Below, in pieces: positions 28,055-40,664 of a stretch of DNA of 64,000 bases. Position 1 is the first letter of the stretch, and the number at the start of each line of letters is the position of its first letter. Origin of the DNA: Aplectana chamaeleonis (Eukaryota; Nematoda; Chromadorea; Rhabditida; Cosmocercidae); NCBI GenBank assembly GCA_029168955.1, contig JAPDOI010000880.1, positions 62,001-126,000 of the forward strand. Reading direction: 5' to 3'. The notes under the pieces were generated by a model. That model saw nothing but the letters and a program-made list of their open reading frames with translations. It had not been told where the DNA came from and made no database searches. The position numbers were made by a program, and so were the translations under genes.

Positions 28055-28528
28055 AGGCACAGTCCAAGCTCTGGGGCGAAATCTGAGATTCCCACATAAT
28101 TGTGAAGTAGACCCACTCTATATAGCCCCTGCCAAATGCGAGCTCTCAATTCCCTAATAAGCGAAATATAGGGGGAAGCCACCCTGGGGCTCCCACATCC
28201 GGAAGCCACTTTGGTGCGCCCCTTTTACGATCTTCGAGCTCAAAAGTGGTGAGATGAGCGATGATTTCCGATCAAAAGCCCCGTTCTTCCCTTCATTTTC
28301 AGCCTCTATATCCATTGAGGTCGGCTCGCATACATCGGTTGCAAATGACGGAAGTTACAAGCCACGGACAACTCGCCCACCATGCTTCCGTAGCTCAATT
28401 TTTGAGGGGCCCTAACTCCGTTTCTGGGGGGTCTCGTACGATTTCAGAGACATCAGTGGAATCAGCACGGGACCGTTCTCAAGATAGGCGGAAAAACAGA
28501 AAATCAATTTTTATCGCGAACACTGCCT
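28055..28528. mobile_element. TTAA-MITE unit 3 (inverted)
   Basis: 474-bp unit in opposite orientation to units 1 and 2, sharing the TTAA at 28,051-28,054 with unit 2 and ending GAACACTGCC before TTAA 28,529-28,532. The reverse complement aligns with unit 1 throughout. The junction with unit 2 makes a perfect 34-bp palindrome (GCTTGGACTGTGCCTTTAAA and its inverse). Confidence 0.8.
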
Positions 28529-28565
28529 TTAAGGACAGTTCAATAATATGCGTGTTAGTATGATC

Positions 28566-28711
28566 AGGTCCGTGGCCTGTTTCTACAAGAAAAAACATTT
28601 AAATTCAAACCGCGGCTGGCGTGACGGTTCAAATCTCAATCTCTGAGAATTAAACCGCCGCGGTTTGAATTTAGACGTTTTTTTCTTGTGGAAACAGGCC
28701 ACGGATCTAAC
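28566..28711. repeat. 146-bp foldback repeat
   Basis: GTCCGTGGCCTGTTTC...AAATTCAAACCGCGG is mirrored by CCGCGGTTTGAATTTAGAC...GAAACAGGCCACGGA around a ~45-bp centre. Likely a MITE; no target duplication identified. Confidence 0.75.
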
Positions 28712-29065
28712 TATATATTTTATTTGAAGTCATAGAGCTCATTTCTCATAATTTGTCATGTGAAGTCCATCGCGATCAAAGCGTGATATGGAAAGAACCT
28801 GAGATTCGTGCCTGAAGAGCTGAATACTTGTGTTGTTGTGTTGGGAACCTTCTCAAATTTTCAAAATATTGCGGCTCTGTATTAAAACACGTTATTGAAG
28901 TCAATGCCATATCGCCCTCGTATCTCGGTTTCATTGCAGAATGAATGCTGCGAGAGGACTCAGAGATGAACTTTGCTCTCGTGCGAATCTTCTGAAAAAT
29001 GAAGTCTGCGCTCATATTTATTATTTGATGAATGCGGTTAGAGTTTTTTGATTTTTTTCTCAATG

Positions 29066-29402
29066 TCAGTACTACACCTGGATATTCGTATATTCCGAAA
29101 AATCGAATAAGTCGAATTTTCCCATGGTTAATAAATCCTATGGTGGGTGTGTGCCCCTGGTATCAGGCATTACTCCAGGGGAAGGGTTCTCAAAATTGGC
29201 GAGAGAGTAGGATTTTGTTCATTCATAGATTTGCAATTATTGCTCGTTTTGGTTTTGATCAAGGATAAAATTCTATTCTCTCAAAAATCATGAAAGGGGT
29301 AATGCTTGATACAAAGGGCAGCCCACTAACGTTTTGATAACCACGATAAATTCGTCTGATTCGATTTTCCGGAATATTCGAATACCAAAGTATAGTTCTT
29401 AC
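29066..29402. mobile_element. TTCGAA-family terminal-repeat element
   Basis: About 45-50 bp imperfect inverted ends (ACTACACCTGGATATTCG and its mate at about 29,375-29,402) containing TATTCCGAAAAATCGAAT. A second inner inverted pair is GGTATCAGGCATTAC / GTAATGCTTGATAC. No clear target duplication. Confidence 0.6.
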
Positions 29403-29430
29403 CCTTTCTAAGGTGAATGTTTTCTTCCAG

Positions 29431-29547
29431 GTGCTGAGTCGAGGTTTCCAGTTGTTAGCCGAAATTAGAAAGGAAGAAGAAGCTGCCAATAAGCAACTTG
29501 AAGATGTGGTTAGCCGATGTAGTCATGCGCAGCGACACTTAGATACG
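29431..29547 (+). CDS. candidate coiled-coil exon (unknown protein)
   Basis: Preceded by a good nematode-style acceptor (TTTTCTTCCAG) and followed by a possible GT donor (GTCCGT). The 39 codons are open and charged/helical: VLSRGFQLLAEIRKEEEAAN, then a KQLEDVV stretch ending in QRHLDT. It looks like one turn-rich coiled-coil exon and is not part of any repeat in the window. It may belong with the exons at 24.2-24.4 kb, whose end also looks helical, across an intron filled by the MITE cluster. A further acceptor (CCTTTTTTTCCAG) at about 30,790-30,802 could start a next exon, but neither frame there is convincing. Confidence 0.38.
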
Positions 29548-30265
29548 GTCCGTTCCTTTCCTTGGTGTTTCCCTTGGAATACTTGCGATGTTGCGAATAC
29601 ACAGTTATGTGCGACGGACGATGCATTACGCGATTGATGAGCACTATTAGAACTGGAACTCACGGAACGATAATCACGCTTCGTGGACAGTCAGTCTGCG
29701 CAGCGCTAGCCACGATTAAAACGTGGTTATAGTTTCGTGAATTCCGGCCTAGAATGGCATCGCCGAGCTGAAATGATAGCGTGTAACCCCACGGCACCGT
29801 ATCGCCTTTTAACGAAGTAGGAGCTCCGAAACCTGGTCATTCATCTTCTAAATAATCGAACTTGTCATAATCTGCGTGTGCTCCCGTCGTCTGCCATACG
29901 CTCTTTTGCTGTGTTTAACCTCCGCACCCTTATGCGAAAGAACCAAGTGAATTTCGTTTTTTTTATAATAGTAAGTATAAGTTTATTGCGAGTGCATAAG
30001 GCAGGCATGAGAGAAGAAAACACAAGCTGCACAGACCATGGAACAACTTCTTTTAACAAAAAATGGAATTATGCATTTTATACGAAACGAGATGAAGTCA
30101 ATCGCACAGCTGTTTTACGGGACTCGGATTTTCGTATCAAACTTACCGGCTCAGAGATAGCGGAGAAGTGATACTCTTTGCCATTTTAAGGTATGCACTG
30201 CCCGCTCTAAATGCAAAGCAGCTTCGCCACATAGAAGTGCGAGTACGTACTATACTTAGGACCGA
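29548..30265. other. unassigned, intron-like sequence
   Basis: No clear coding region. AT-rich with short ORFs lacking motifs. Confidence 0.35.
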
Positions 30266-30520
30266 ATTGCATTATTCGAAAATTATTCGAAGGATTTTAC
30301 GAATTTCGAATCACTCAAAATTCGAAAATTTTGGTTTTCAATTCGAATACTTCGTAAAAAGGGGTTTCGAATAATAATCGAAATTCGAATATTTCAAAAA
30401 CAGACTTTCGAATACTATTCGAAATTCGAATATTTCAAAGTTTTTCGAATAGCATACGAAATTCGAATACTTTGAACAGCATATTCGAATTTTTCAATTT
30501 GAATAATCGAAATGCGCGAT
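30266..30520. repeat. TTCGAA/ATTCGAAT-rich block
   Basis: About 250 bp of ATTCGAA, TTCGAAAT and GAATATTTC words in both orientations, compositionally like the TTCGAA elements elsewhere. Ends not resolved. Confidence 0.7.
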
Positions 30521-33083
30521 CATCATTTCATTAGAAGTTCTTTTTCTTCTGGTCAACCTTTGAAAGCACAATATCAGAGCACCGTCTTGGCCTATTCATC
30601 CCACGCCCGATTTGGGGATACCATACGCTTGGAATGTGTGAAATATTGCGTCACCGTTCAAAGTGCTCCATCGGTGGGATAGGCTGGCTTGAACGGCCAG
30701 CCAATGCAAACCGTTTTTCTCTTTTTTTCGCATTTATTATGTAGCTATCAGCCTGATATAGACAGTAACAGGTTTTTAGCTTCCGAAACCCTTTTTTTCC
30801 AGAGCAACAGTTACTTGAAATCTGGACGGGAGCGATTGAGCTCACTAGTATACAATGACTACTCTGGAAACATTAGCTTCGAGGGGTTATCATGGGTTGT
30901 GTTCAGCGAATTGACGCCCATTTCTGTACTTTCTGAGCTTAGACAGAAACTCGGTTCTGACAGTTGAGCGAATTTGGCCAGAACATCGATATTCTGATGC
31001 AGTAATGCTAGTGAAACATTTCAAGAGTAATAGAATACAGCTCGAAGGTTAATTTCTTTATCAAAAATCTAAAGTCAGCTACAGAAAAAGAAGACATGAG
31101 GTGCTTGGAAAATGACAAATACGAGGAATTTGCGGCGGTCAATTCAGCCCGCCTGTGGGGAAACTTTCCGCGACAGCGCCGGGAAAGTACTGCTACCCTT
31201 GACTGTGCCGCGATGGTACCACGGCGGATCCGCGATCATCACTGCGCCGAGACGATTCATTTGCAGTGCCTTGAGCCTCGACAACCCCGCAACATCATCG
31301 TGAGAGTACCGCAACGTTTCAGTTTTAGAAGCGCGCCGGCCCCGTGAGGATGCATCAGCAAACCTGCGTCAACTATATGTGGTAAAACGAGATTGTTGCC
31401 GGTTCAATTAAGCAAGTTTGAGGTACTTCCCATATCTCCTTGTCCGCAATGAGGGGGATACCCTCTTTTCCTGTCAGTTAGAGAACGTAACAACCGCAGG
31501 TGCGTAATTTTTTCGTAGGCACCGCTTAGTTGTATTATAACTCACATCTAATTTTATTCGAGTTACTCGCAGCCGGTCCTATTTTCGCAAAGGCTCACCG
31601 ACCGATGGCGGAGCCGCTACGGCGCCGCGGATCCACTTTAGTGCCTTCGGTGCCTGTAAGAACCGAAGCGCACGATCGAGGCACTGTCGCGGCATTTTCT
31701 ACTAGAGGCGGTGCTTGCAGAAAGGTGCTTGCCTTTCACACTTTTGCTGCCGCATCAAATGCCACTCCTTGAAGAAAATGATAGAACGCGGCGGTGGCGG
31801 AGAAAACGTTCTTGATCGTTATTACCGCTATAGCGGCGTTTCTTCTTCTTAGCGGCCACGTCGGGTGGGGTCCGGTTGTATCGTCGCAACGCGGCGGGGC
31901 GTCGCGCGCGGTGAAAGGGCGCAGCGATACGAAATCTACAGTACCCATGGCGTATCGACTAGATCACGTTAACCCACGCTAGTGCATTACGACAACAACA
32001 GCAGAGAAATGACGCGTCTGATTCCCTGAAGTTTGATTTTCACAGCTAGTTCTTTAATGTGAAAAAAAACTAAAATATACAGTTAAATTCCAGTGATCCA
32101 AATATTCCATCGCAAAAGAAATACATAGCTCAATCGTTTTCGGGCATCTTTCGGCAATATTTGAAATTACGAGTAGTTTTCAAATCAGAGAACGAAATTA
32201 AATAATTACCCGAGCGTTTATTCGAGTTGGATATAGATCAGTTTCTTGATTGCATTGACGCAGGGGAAAAATTTGAACCTATGAGTTCGAAAAAGTATCA
32301 CTTTATTCGGAAATTTCGAAAGCCATTGTTCGAATTGATGGAGGAGAGGTTCCCTAATCAAATAAAACTTGAATAAAACATCGTTGAAATGATTTTAAAA
32401 ATCGAAGGGTGAAGCGAGGAGTCTCGAATCGTCGGTCAAAGTAAAAAAAAATCACAGAAAAAATGAAGATGAAAAAAAGGAAGTATAAATGAGTTCAAAA
32501 ATGTTTTTTTTTTCAAAACAACGGTAGTAAAACTTTTCCTCTTTTCTAATTGCCCGACTGTGGTTTTTCTTTTTTTCCCTTTTTTTCAAAATTCAATTTG
32601 CAATTTAGGCGTTCTCTAGCTCTAATAATTTTTACGGTCCCTTTTCCGGGAAACTGTTACAAACTAATAACTCATAAAACATCCGTAATGAGCCTCGTGT
32701 TCATATTTCTCTTTCGAGAACTGAATATTGTCCACTGTTTACGGAAAAAACCTACATTTTTTATTTAATCCTTATTTTGAGACAAACTAAAACTTGCGGT
32801 CAAATATTTAATAATATTTCTAGGTTAGGATTACCAATGACGAATACAATGAGTTAACAATGTCAATAAATATGAATAAAAAAAGACAAAAAAATCATCA
32901 ACTACAACCAGATTGTTTCAATCGAACATGTGGTTTTCTTCTCATGGATAATAATCAATATGAAACCAATGAAAAAATGCGAGAATATGCAGACCGAAGT
33001 AGTAATGCTGAGCAACACCTTAAAGACATGGCCGAAACTTGCCCGGCTACTAAAATTAGATTGTTTTCATATAGAAAAAGGGC
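30521..33083. other. unassigned sequence
   Basis: No gene recognised. About 31,090-31,980 is GC-rich, with several short ORFs without motifs. A 62-residue hydrophobic-start ORF at 31,794 begins with GTG, not ATG. 32,000-33,080 is AT-rich and quiet. Confidence 0.4.
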
Positions 33084-35413
33084 GCTGCCGAGATGTCGTA
33101 CGTTCGTGCCGTGGCCGTGTGGAGGAAGCAACATCAACTCCGTGCAAACCGACATCAACCCCTCCACGAAGAGGGTTTTTGCTATGGGAGAGATGCTGGC
33201 TGGCCTCAGCTCTCCTAAGGATTCTCCTACAAACGGCCGGCGTGGAGAGGAATCCTGGACCCGCTCAGAAGTACCCATGCGCCACGTGCGGCAAGGATGT
33301 CACGTGGAGTAAAACAAGCGTCCAGTGCTTCGGATGCCAAAGGTGGGTGCATCTCTTCTGTACGGGTCTCAGTTCTGTGAATCATCATAACTCTGCTTTT
33401 CGCTGTGTCCTATGCTCCTCACCTTCCAACTCTGATTCCTCTACCTCCAATCGCCCACTTTCTATTGTACATATAAATCTCAACGGCCTTCGTGCCAAAC
33501 CATCTGAGCTCTCTCTCTCTCTTTGCTCGTACTCACCATCCAGATGTTATAATGGTTCAGGAAACCAAACTTTCCCCCTCTGCTACCTCTTCTCACCCAA
33601 ATATCCCTGGCTATACTTCATACCATGCTCCAAGATCGTCTTTCGGTGGAGGAGTTTCAACTTTTGTACTATCCACTCTTCCTTCTCACCTAATTCCCAA
33701 TGTCCCTACGGACGGTACTCTCGAGTACGTCCCCATCCATCTCCCACTCAAAACTCCCCTATCTCTCTTCAACATCTACATTCCCCCAACTACATCTTGT
33801 CCCCCAACCTATAATCCTATCCCTCTTCTAAAACAACTCAACGACTGCGCCCTCTCACCCTCAGTCGTCTTCGCGGGCGACTTCAATGCTCATACCTTTT
33901 GCTCTTCACTTGACTCTGATGTTAGAGGAGAGGACGTCGAGGAATGGACGGAGGAGTGCGACCTGGTTATCCTAAACGATGATCAGCCCACTCGCCTCTC
34001 TTCCATCGGCCGATCTTCTAGCCCAGACATTTCGCTCGTTTCCTCCAATCTTTCTAGTGCCTGCTCGTGGTCCACTTCTACAACTCTGTCTAGTGATCAC
34101 ATTCCCATTTTCGTCCATATTGATCTCTCAAATTCTCTAGCCCCTTATTCTGGTATTCGTCACCGTTCTTATCTCAATTTAGGCCTTGCAGACTGGAGCC
34201 TATTCAGAGAGGTTGCACTTCACAGAGCGGCTGAATATCCATGGAATGGCGATGTGCACCAGAAAGAGCGTCACATATCTGACGCTATCCGGAAGGCTAT
34301 GAAAGCGGCCATACCAGAAGGACGTGTGAAAACTTTTTACCCTAATGTCACCAGGGAAATACTTCAGAAAATCAGGACAAGAGATGAAAAGAGATCTGCC
34401 AACCATCTGGACCCAGAGGTCATTGAACTTGACGACGAGATTAGAAAAGACTTGGACAGGCACAAGAAAGACGAGTGGCAGAAGTTCACTGAAAAATTGA
34501 ACTTCAAGGCAGATGGTGCTGCTACATGGAAAATCCTGAGAAAACTCTCCGGAAAACCCACACCCACCACCGTATCTACTATCGAGTTTGAGAACAATGT
34601 ATTAAAGTCAGGACAAGATGCCGCTTACGCTCTGGGCAAGAGCTTCTTCATAACATGTGCGAAGCGTGGCCCGCAAAACCGAGTGACAGTAAGGGAGCTG
34701 TGCCGCCTTCCGCTTATGGGCACGGCTGATGCCTTCACTTCTGCGCAGGTGGAGAAGATTATAAAGGAAATGCGTAATTCCAAAGCCATTGGACCTGACG
34801 GAATCTGTCCAGCAGTCCTAAAGAAGCTCCCCAGTGAATTTCTCTCGCTGCTCACTGATTTAATGAACACATCATTCCGAACCTGCACACTGCCACAAAA
34901 CTGGAAAGCAGCAAATGTCATTCCTCTGCCTAAGCCCGGTAAATCGCTGTCATCAGCGAAAGGATACAGGCCAATAAGCCTTTTGTCACCTCTAGCCAAG
35001 GTTGCTGAAGAGCTTGTCGTCAATGATTTGGCTCAGCATAATGAGAAACAGCATCACCAGCACGGCTTTAGGAAGCTACATTCCACCACGACGGCGCTTT
35101 TGGAAATCGTTGGCTATGCCATCGACGGCTTCAACATGAGAAAGCCCCTCAGGACCGTTGCTGTAGCCCTGGACTTGACAAAGGCATTCGACAGTGTTAA
35201 CCTGGGTATTCTATCGGATAACATACTGAAGTCCTCTATTCCACCGTGGCAGAAGCGTTGGATAACAGCATTCGTCAAGGGCCGTCGAGCAAAAGTTATG
35301 TTTCAAAATCATGTTTCTAAAAGTATCCCCATAGCTGCAGGTGTTCCGCAAGGCGGAGTCTTATCGCCCGCTCTGTTTAATCTGTACTTGAGAAGACATT
35401 CCGGCACCTCCCC
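33084..35413 (+). pseudogene. LINE-A copy A4, 5' part: 2A-like motif, PHD finger, endonuclease, RT to box before YADD
   Basis: Forward LINE-A starting GCTGCCGAGATGTCG. LLRILLQTAGVERNPGP is at about 33,215-33,262 (AGVERNPGP at 33,236-33,262). PHD finger: CATCGKDV, CFGCQRWVHLFC, CVLC. A CT-dinucleotide run near 33,510-33,523 shifts the frame. Then a long open frame covers endonuclease (MVQETKLS, VVFAGDFNAHTFC, SSDHIPIF), linker and RT (GPDGICPAVLKKL, YRPISLLSPLAKVAEELV, HGFRKLHSTTTALLE, ALDLTKAFDSVN, GVPQGGVLSPALFNLYL). A one-base insertion near 35,390 breaks the frame again. Copy A5 is inserted at CTCCCC (35,408-35,413). The longest uninterrupted LINE-A frame in the window, 33,492-35,444. Confidence 0.92.
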
Positions 35414-38400
35414 TTCTTCTTCTTCTTCTTTGCAGCCACATTGAGGGTTTTGTCATAGGTTGAGGAACTGGGCGACCAGTAACGGATTTGTCCATAAGTC
35501 CATTACGGTCGTGTCGTCTCTCCGGACAGTTGAATAAATGTGCGGTATCGTGGCCGATGGTACCGCAGTCCGGGCACACATCAGATTTACTGCTGTCAAT
35601 CCTGCTGACATAAGACATTAGCATTGTAGAGTGACCACAGCGTAATGATGCGAGCGTGCACCTGGCCCTTCTTCCGAGTTGAGCCTCGGATGTGCAGACT
35701 TGGGGCGGCACTACCCCCAATATGGGATTAATGACCGCCTTTTCCAGATGACACCGTACAAACTGAGTATGCTCCTCGCGCAATAGACGGAGTCGTTCTT
35801 GCTGTGAGTCGTGCCATCTCTGCAGATTGACTTTGCTGGGAGCATCGGCGAATGGCTTTCTGATCTTTCTTTCTCTGACGGGGTTTAGCACTCTCCAAGA
35901 GGGGTGATTTGGTTGTTTGACAATGTTGATGAAAAATTGTTGGGCCTGGAGCTCACAGTGCTCCCTTACTGGTAATAAGCGGGTCTCAGCATGCAAGTGA
36001 TCGACCGGGGAACTTCTTGCACACCCGGTGGCGATTCGAAGAGCCGCATTCTATATGCGTTGCATCTTAGTCCAAGAGGATTCCGAAACTAGATGCTGCC
36101 AAACTGGGGCGCCGTATTCCAGTGCAGGCTGGAGAATAGCCTTATACGTTGTAATAATGGTTTCTTTGCTACTACCCCATGTTGTACCGCCCAGGGCTCT
36201 AAGCACGTTAAGCTTCGCTTTAACGATAGCCTGCTTCTGTTCCGTGTTCTTATGGAATTTGAGCGATGGATCGAGTACGAGTCCGAGAAGTTTTGGGAAG
36301 CGGGCGGCAGGCAAACGATCTCCATTCCATACGACATACGGATGTGCGCTGTGTTCAGATGGGTCCGTTGTGAGTACGGATACCGATGACTTTGACGCAG
36401 AAATCTTCAGCATTTTGCGGTCGAAGAAGCTTTTCAGTGCGGTCAAGTACCCGTTCATCCTAGCGGCGGCCACATTTATGTCCCGATCACGACACAAGAC
36501 AGTCATATCATCAGCGTAAGCGACCACCTTGATATCTTGGGGTGGGGCGGGCATATCTTCGAGGAACAGACTGAAGAGAGCAGGCGACAATACACCGCCC
36601 TGTGGGACTCCAGCTGCAATCGGAATGCTGTTTGAGACATGATTCTGGAACATCACTCTAGCCCGTCTTCCCTTAGTGAATGCAGCTATCCAGCGCTTTT
36701 GCCATGGCGGGATTGATGACTCCAGTAAGTTGTTTGATAAGATACCAAGATTCACTGTGTCGAAAGCCTTAGTGAGATCCAAGGCAACTGCTACAGTTCT
36801 TTCCGGCTTATACGCGTTGAAACCATCAATTGCATAGCTCGTAATTTCTAACAAAGCTGTCGTGGTGGAATGCATTTTTCTGAATCCATGCTGAAACACC
36901 TGTCTCTCGTTGTGCTCGGCCAGGTCTTTGACGATCAGCTTTTCAGCTACTTTAGCAAAAGAAGACAACAAGCTAATGGGCCGATATCCCTTGACTGAAG
37001 CTTGGGGCTTGCCAGGCTTGGGCAGCGGAACGACGTTTGCCGTCTTCCAATTCTGCGGGATAGTACACGACCTGAACGAGGAGTTTATCACATCAGTGAG
37101 AAGCGGTAGTAAGTCAGTGGGTATCTTCTTCAAGACAGCAGGACATATCCCATCAGGACCAATAGCTCTAGAGTTCCGTATTTCCTTTATAATCTTCTCA
37201 ACTTGCGCCGTAGTAAACGCTTCGGCCGTGCTCATAAGCGGGAGGCGGCACAGCTCTCTTACAGTCACTCTATTCTGCGGACCTCGTTTAGCACTGGTGA
37301 TGAAAAAACTTTTCCCGAACGCATAAGCGGCTTCCTTTCCTGATTTGAATACGCCGTTGTCGAATTCGATAGTGGAGACGGTGGCGGGTGAGCTTTTACC
37401 CGAAAGCTTCCGTAAAACCTTCCAAGTAGCTGCACTGTCCGTCTTAAAGTCCATCTGTCCGGTGAACTTCTCCCACTCTTCTTTCTTGTGTCTGTCCAAA
37501 TCCTTTTGATCTCACTGTCAAGCTCAGCAACCACGGGGTCCAGATGATTAACCGCTCTCCTCGCATCTCTCGTTCTAATTTTGTCGAGGATTTCCCTGTT
37601 GACATTTGGATAGAACGTCTTGACGCGACCGATAGGGATAGCCGCATTCATGGCCTTGCGGATTGCGTCAGATAGATGGCACTCCTTCTGGTGCACGCTT
37701 CCATTCCACGGGTAATCTGCCGATAGGCGAAGCGCAACTTCACTGAACAGGCGCCAGTCTGCTCGGCCTAAATTAAGATAAGAACGTTGGCGAACACCAG
37801 AAAAGGGAGCGAGAGAGTTGGATAGATCGATGTGGACAAAGACAGGAACGTGGTCACTTGGCAGAGTAGTCGAGGTAGACCATGAGCAGCAGCTAGAAAG
37901 GTTGGACGAGACAAGAGATATGTCTGGGCTAGAAGATCGGCCGCTGGCAGGGAGACGAGTGGGCTGATCATCGTTTAGAATGTCCAGGTCGCGCTCATCT
38001 GCCCATTCTTCGACGTCATTTCCTCTAACATCAGGACCGAGAGACGAGCAAAAGGTGTGAGCGTTGAAATCACCCGCGAAAACGACCGAGGATGAGAGGG
38101 AGCAGTCGCTCAGCTGCTTGAGAAGTGGGATAGGATTGTAAGATGAAGGGCATGAAGTTGTAGGTGGAATGTATATGTTGAAAAGAGAAAGGGGTGTTTT
38201 TAGGGGGAGATGGATTGGGAGGTACTCGAGAGTACCGTCCGTGGGGGTGCTGGGAATGAGGTGTGAGGGAAGTGAAGATAGAACGAAAGTAGAGACTCCA
38301 CCGCCGAGAGATGACCTTGGAGCATGGTAAGGAGTATAGCCTGGGATATTGGGATGAGGATAGGTAGGGGATGGAGAGAGCTTGGTTTCTTGAACCATGA

Positions 38401-38853
38401 TCACGTCTGGATGGTAAGTACGTGCAAAGAGAGAGAGTTCAGAAAGCTTGGCACGAAGGCCGTTTAGATTGATATGCACAATGGAAAGGGGGCGATTTGA
38501 GATAGAGGAATCTGAGATGGAAGGTGAGGAGCATAACACACAACGAAAAGATGAGTTATGATGCCTCACAGAACTGAGACCCGAACAGGAGAGATGCACC
38601 CACCTTTGGCATCCGAAGCACTGGACGCTGGTATGTCTCCAGTTTACATCCTCTCCGCACGTGGCGCATTGGTACTTCTGAGCGGGTCCAGGATTCCTCT
38701 CCACGCCGGCCCTTTGTAGGAGAATCCGAAGGAGAGTTGCGGCCGGCCAGCACCTCTCCCATGACAAAAACCCTCTTTGTGGAGGGGATGACGTCGGTTT
38801 GCACGGAGGCGATCTTCTTTCCTCCACACTGCCACGGCACGAACGTACGACAT
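35414..38853 (-). pseudogene. LINE-A copy A5, essentially full length, nested in A4
   Basis: 3.44-kb minus-strand LINE-A. From 38,853 downward: AGVERNPGP (38,684-38,710), PHD finger (CATCGEDV, CFGCQRWVHLSC, CVLC), and endonuclease (HINLNGLRAKLSELSLF, MVQETKLS, FAGDFNAHTFC, SDHVPVF). Then linker, RT (ALDLTKAFDTVN, GVPQGGVLSPALFSLFLED, VAYADDMTVLC) and the CCHC knuckle CPDCGTIGHDTAHLFNCP. The tail is (GAA)n. A one-base deletion at about 37,500 and a CAG-to-TAG stop at 36,051-36,053 inactivate it. CTCCCC occurs on both sides (35,408-35,413; 38,854-38,859), a plausible 6-bp target duplication. Its 5' end is a few bases short of A1, A2 and A4. The best reference copy of the family here. Confidence 0.93.
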
Positions 38854-39985
38854 CTCCCCAGGACATTAAAGTTGTCGCCTACGCTGATGATATGACTATC
38901 ATGTGCCAAAACCGTGACATACAAGTGGCCGCGAGCAAGATCAACGAGTACCTGATTGATTTGAAAAGCTATTTCGATAACAAGATGCTCATTGTCTCAG
39001 CTGCCAAGTCTTCAGTATCAGTTTTCACAACGGACCCCAAAGAGCACAGCGCCCATCCCGATGTCAGCTGGGGTGGAGATCGCCTGCCTGCTGCTCGCTT
39101 CGTCAAACTACTCGGCCTTATACTCGATCCGTCGCTGAAGTTTCACAAGAACACCGAGCAAAAGCAAGCAATTGTAAGAGCTAAACTCAATGTGCTAAGG
39201 GCACTGGGAGGTACATCATGGGGCAGCAGTAAGGAAACTATTCTGACCACGTATAAGGCTATACTGCAGCCCGCCCTAGAATATGCGGCACCGGTTTGGC
39301 AGCACTTAGTATCGGACTCATCCTGGACTAAGGTGCAGCGTGTACAAAACGCTGCTCTTCGGATCGCCACCGGATGTGCTAGAAGTTCGCCAATCGAGCA
39401 TTTACACGCCGAGACACGGGTGCTACCAGTAAAGGAGCACTGTCAGCTCCAGGCCCAGCAGCTGTACATTAACATCGTCAAGCAGCCCAACCACCCATCT
39501 TGGAGAGTACTTGAGCCTGTAAGAGAGAGAGGCATCAGAAAACCTTTGCCGATGCTCCAGATAAAGTCGATCTGCAAAGATGGCACGATTCATATCAAGA
39601 ACGCCTCCGTCTGTTGCGCGATGAGCACACCCAGTTCGTTCGAGGGTATCTGGAAAGAGCGGCTGTTAATCCTATTCTGGGTACTGTGCCGCCTCGAGTT
39701 TCTGAGTCTGAGTCTCAGCTTAGTAGACGTGCCAGATGCACTCTAGCCTCGTTGCGCTGTGGGCACTCAACGTTCCTGAAGTCCTACGTGAACAGGATCG
39801 ACAATAGCACTCCCGACGTTTGCCCGGACTGTGGTGGTCCTGGCCACAATACCCTACACTTATTCAACTGTCCAAAGAACCCTACAACATTAACTACAAT
39901 AGACCTTTGGACGAATCCAACGCTGGTCGCCCAGTTTCTGAACCTATAGCAATTACTCTCTTCGCGGCTGCAAAGAAGAAGAAGA
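38854..39985 (+). pseudogene. LINE-A copy A4, 3' part: RT catalytic box to tail
   Basis: Continuation of A4: DIKVVAYADDMTIMC (catalytic YADD), SAAKSSVSVFTTD, KFHKNTEQKQAIV, LRALGGTSWGSSKETILTTY, LQPALEYAAPVWQHL. A frameshift near 39,545 moves to the frame ending CPDCGGPGHNTLHLFNCP (CCHC knuckle) and DLWTNPTLVAQFLNL at 39,949. The 3' end is GCGGCTGCAAAGAAGAAGAA. Joined to 33,084-35,413 it represents one interrupted element of about 3.46 kb. Confidence 0.92.
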
Positions 39986-40664
39986 AAAAGGGCATTTTTG
40001 AAAGCATGTGTAAATTAACAAAAAGTTTTACGTTTGTTTGGCCATATCTTTACACTAAAATTTTGAACCCCCCCCCCCCTCAATCACGAACACTAAAATA
40101 GAGCTACGTTCCTTTCTGGTGCGTTCCGGGGTAACTCCATATTTGAGCAAAATTAAAAAAAACTAATCTAGTTCTGGGCTAACGCTCGTAAGTTCAGACA
40201 AAATTATTAAGTGAAATATTTTGCTATAGTCCAAGGAGTCTAGTTAGAGAAACGAATTTATTGCAAGAACAATTTTTCATTCACTCGACGACTGCCTTCA
40301 ATATTTCAGAATTTGATCAGAAAAAATCTGGGACAACAGAAGGAGCGAGTGATCCGGATCACTCTAGATCTGGAATGTAAATATAATCGGGGTACACGTG
40401 TAATCATTATGGTAATGGCAATATGTGTGATAACGGTCCTCCTTTCCTGAAAGAAACTTCGCACATTCGCCACGGCCTACATATGTGAGAGCCATGTGTG
40501 ACTAGCGCTGCTGATACGTGAGAGGCCCTGAGGTAATCTAAGGTGATAACATTTAGGGATCTTGGGTCACTTGAACGCGCGAGAGCGCTAATTAATAACT
40601 ACCTATCTTAAGTCTAGTCAGTTGTCAATGACAATCGATTTTGGATTCGAAAAACCCACCCAAA
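39986..40664. other. unassigned sequence
   Basis: AT-rich, no gene. A 10-bp C tract is near 40,070. Similarity to the macrosatellite begins at about 40,665. Confidence 0.45.

Noticed and set aside
30803..30967. Further exon after a strong CCTTTTTTTCCAG acceptor
   Set aside because: Two frames are possible, neither joins convincingly to the 29.43-kb exon, and no protein family is recognised.
31794..31982. Small secreted peptide with a signal-like N-terminus
   Set aside because: The frame begins with GTG and no upstream ATG or splice acceptor supports it.
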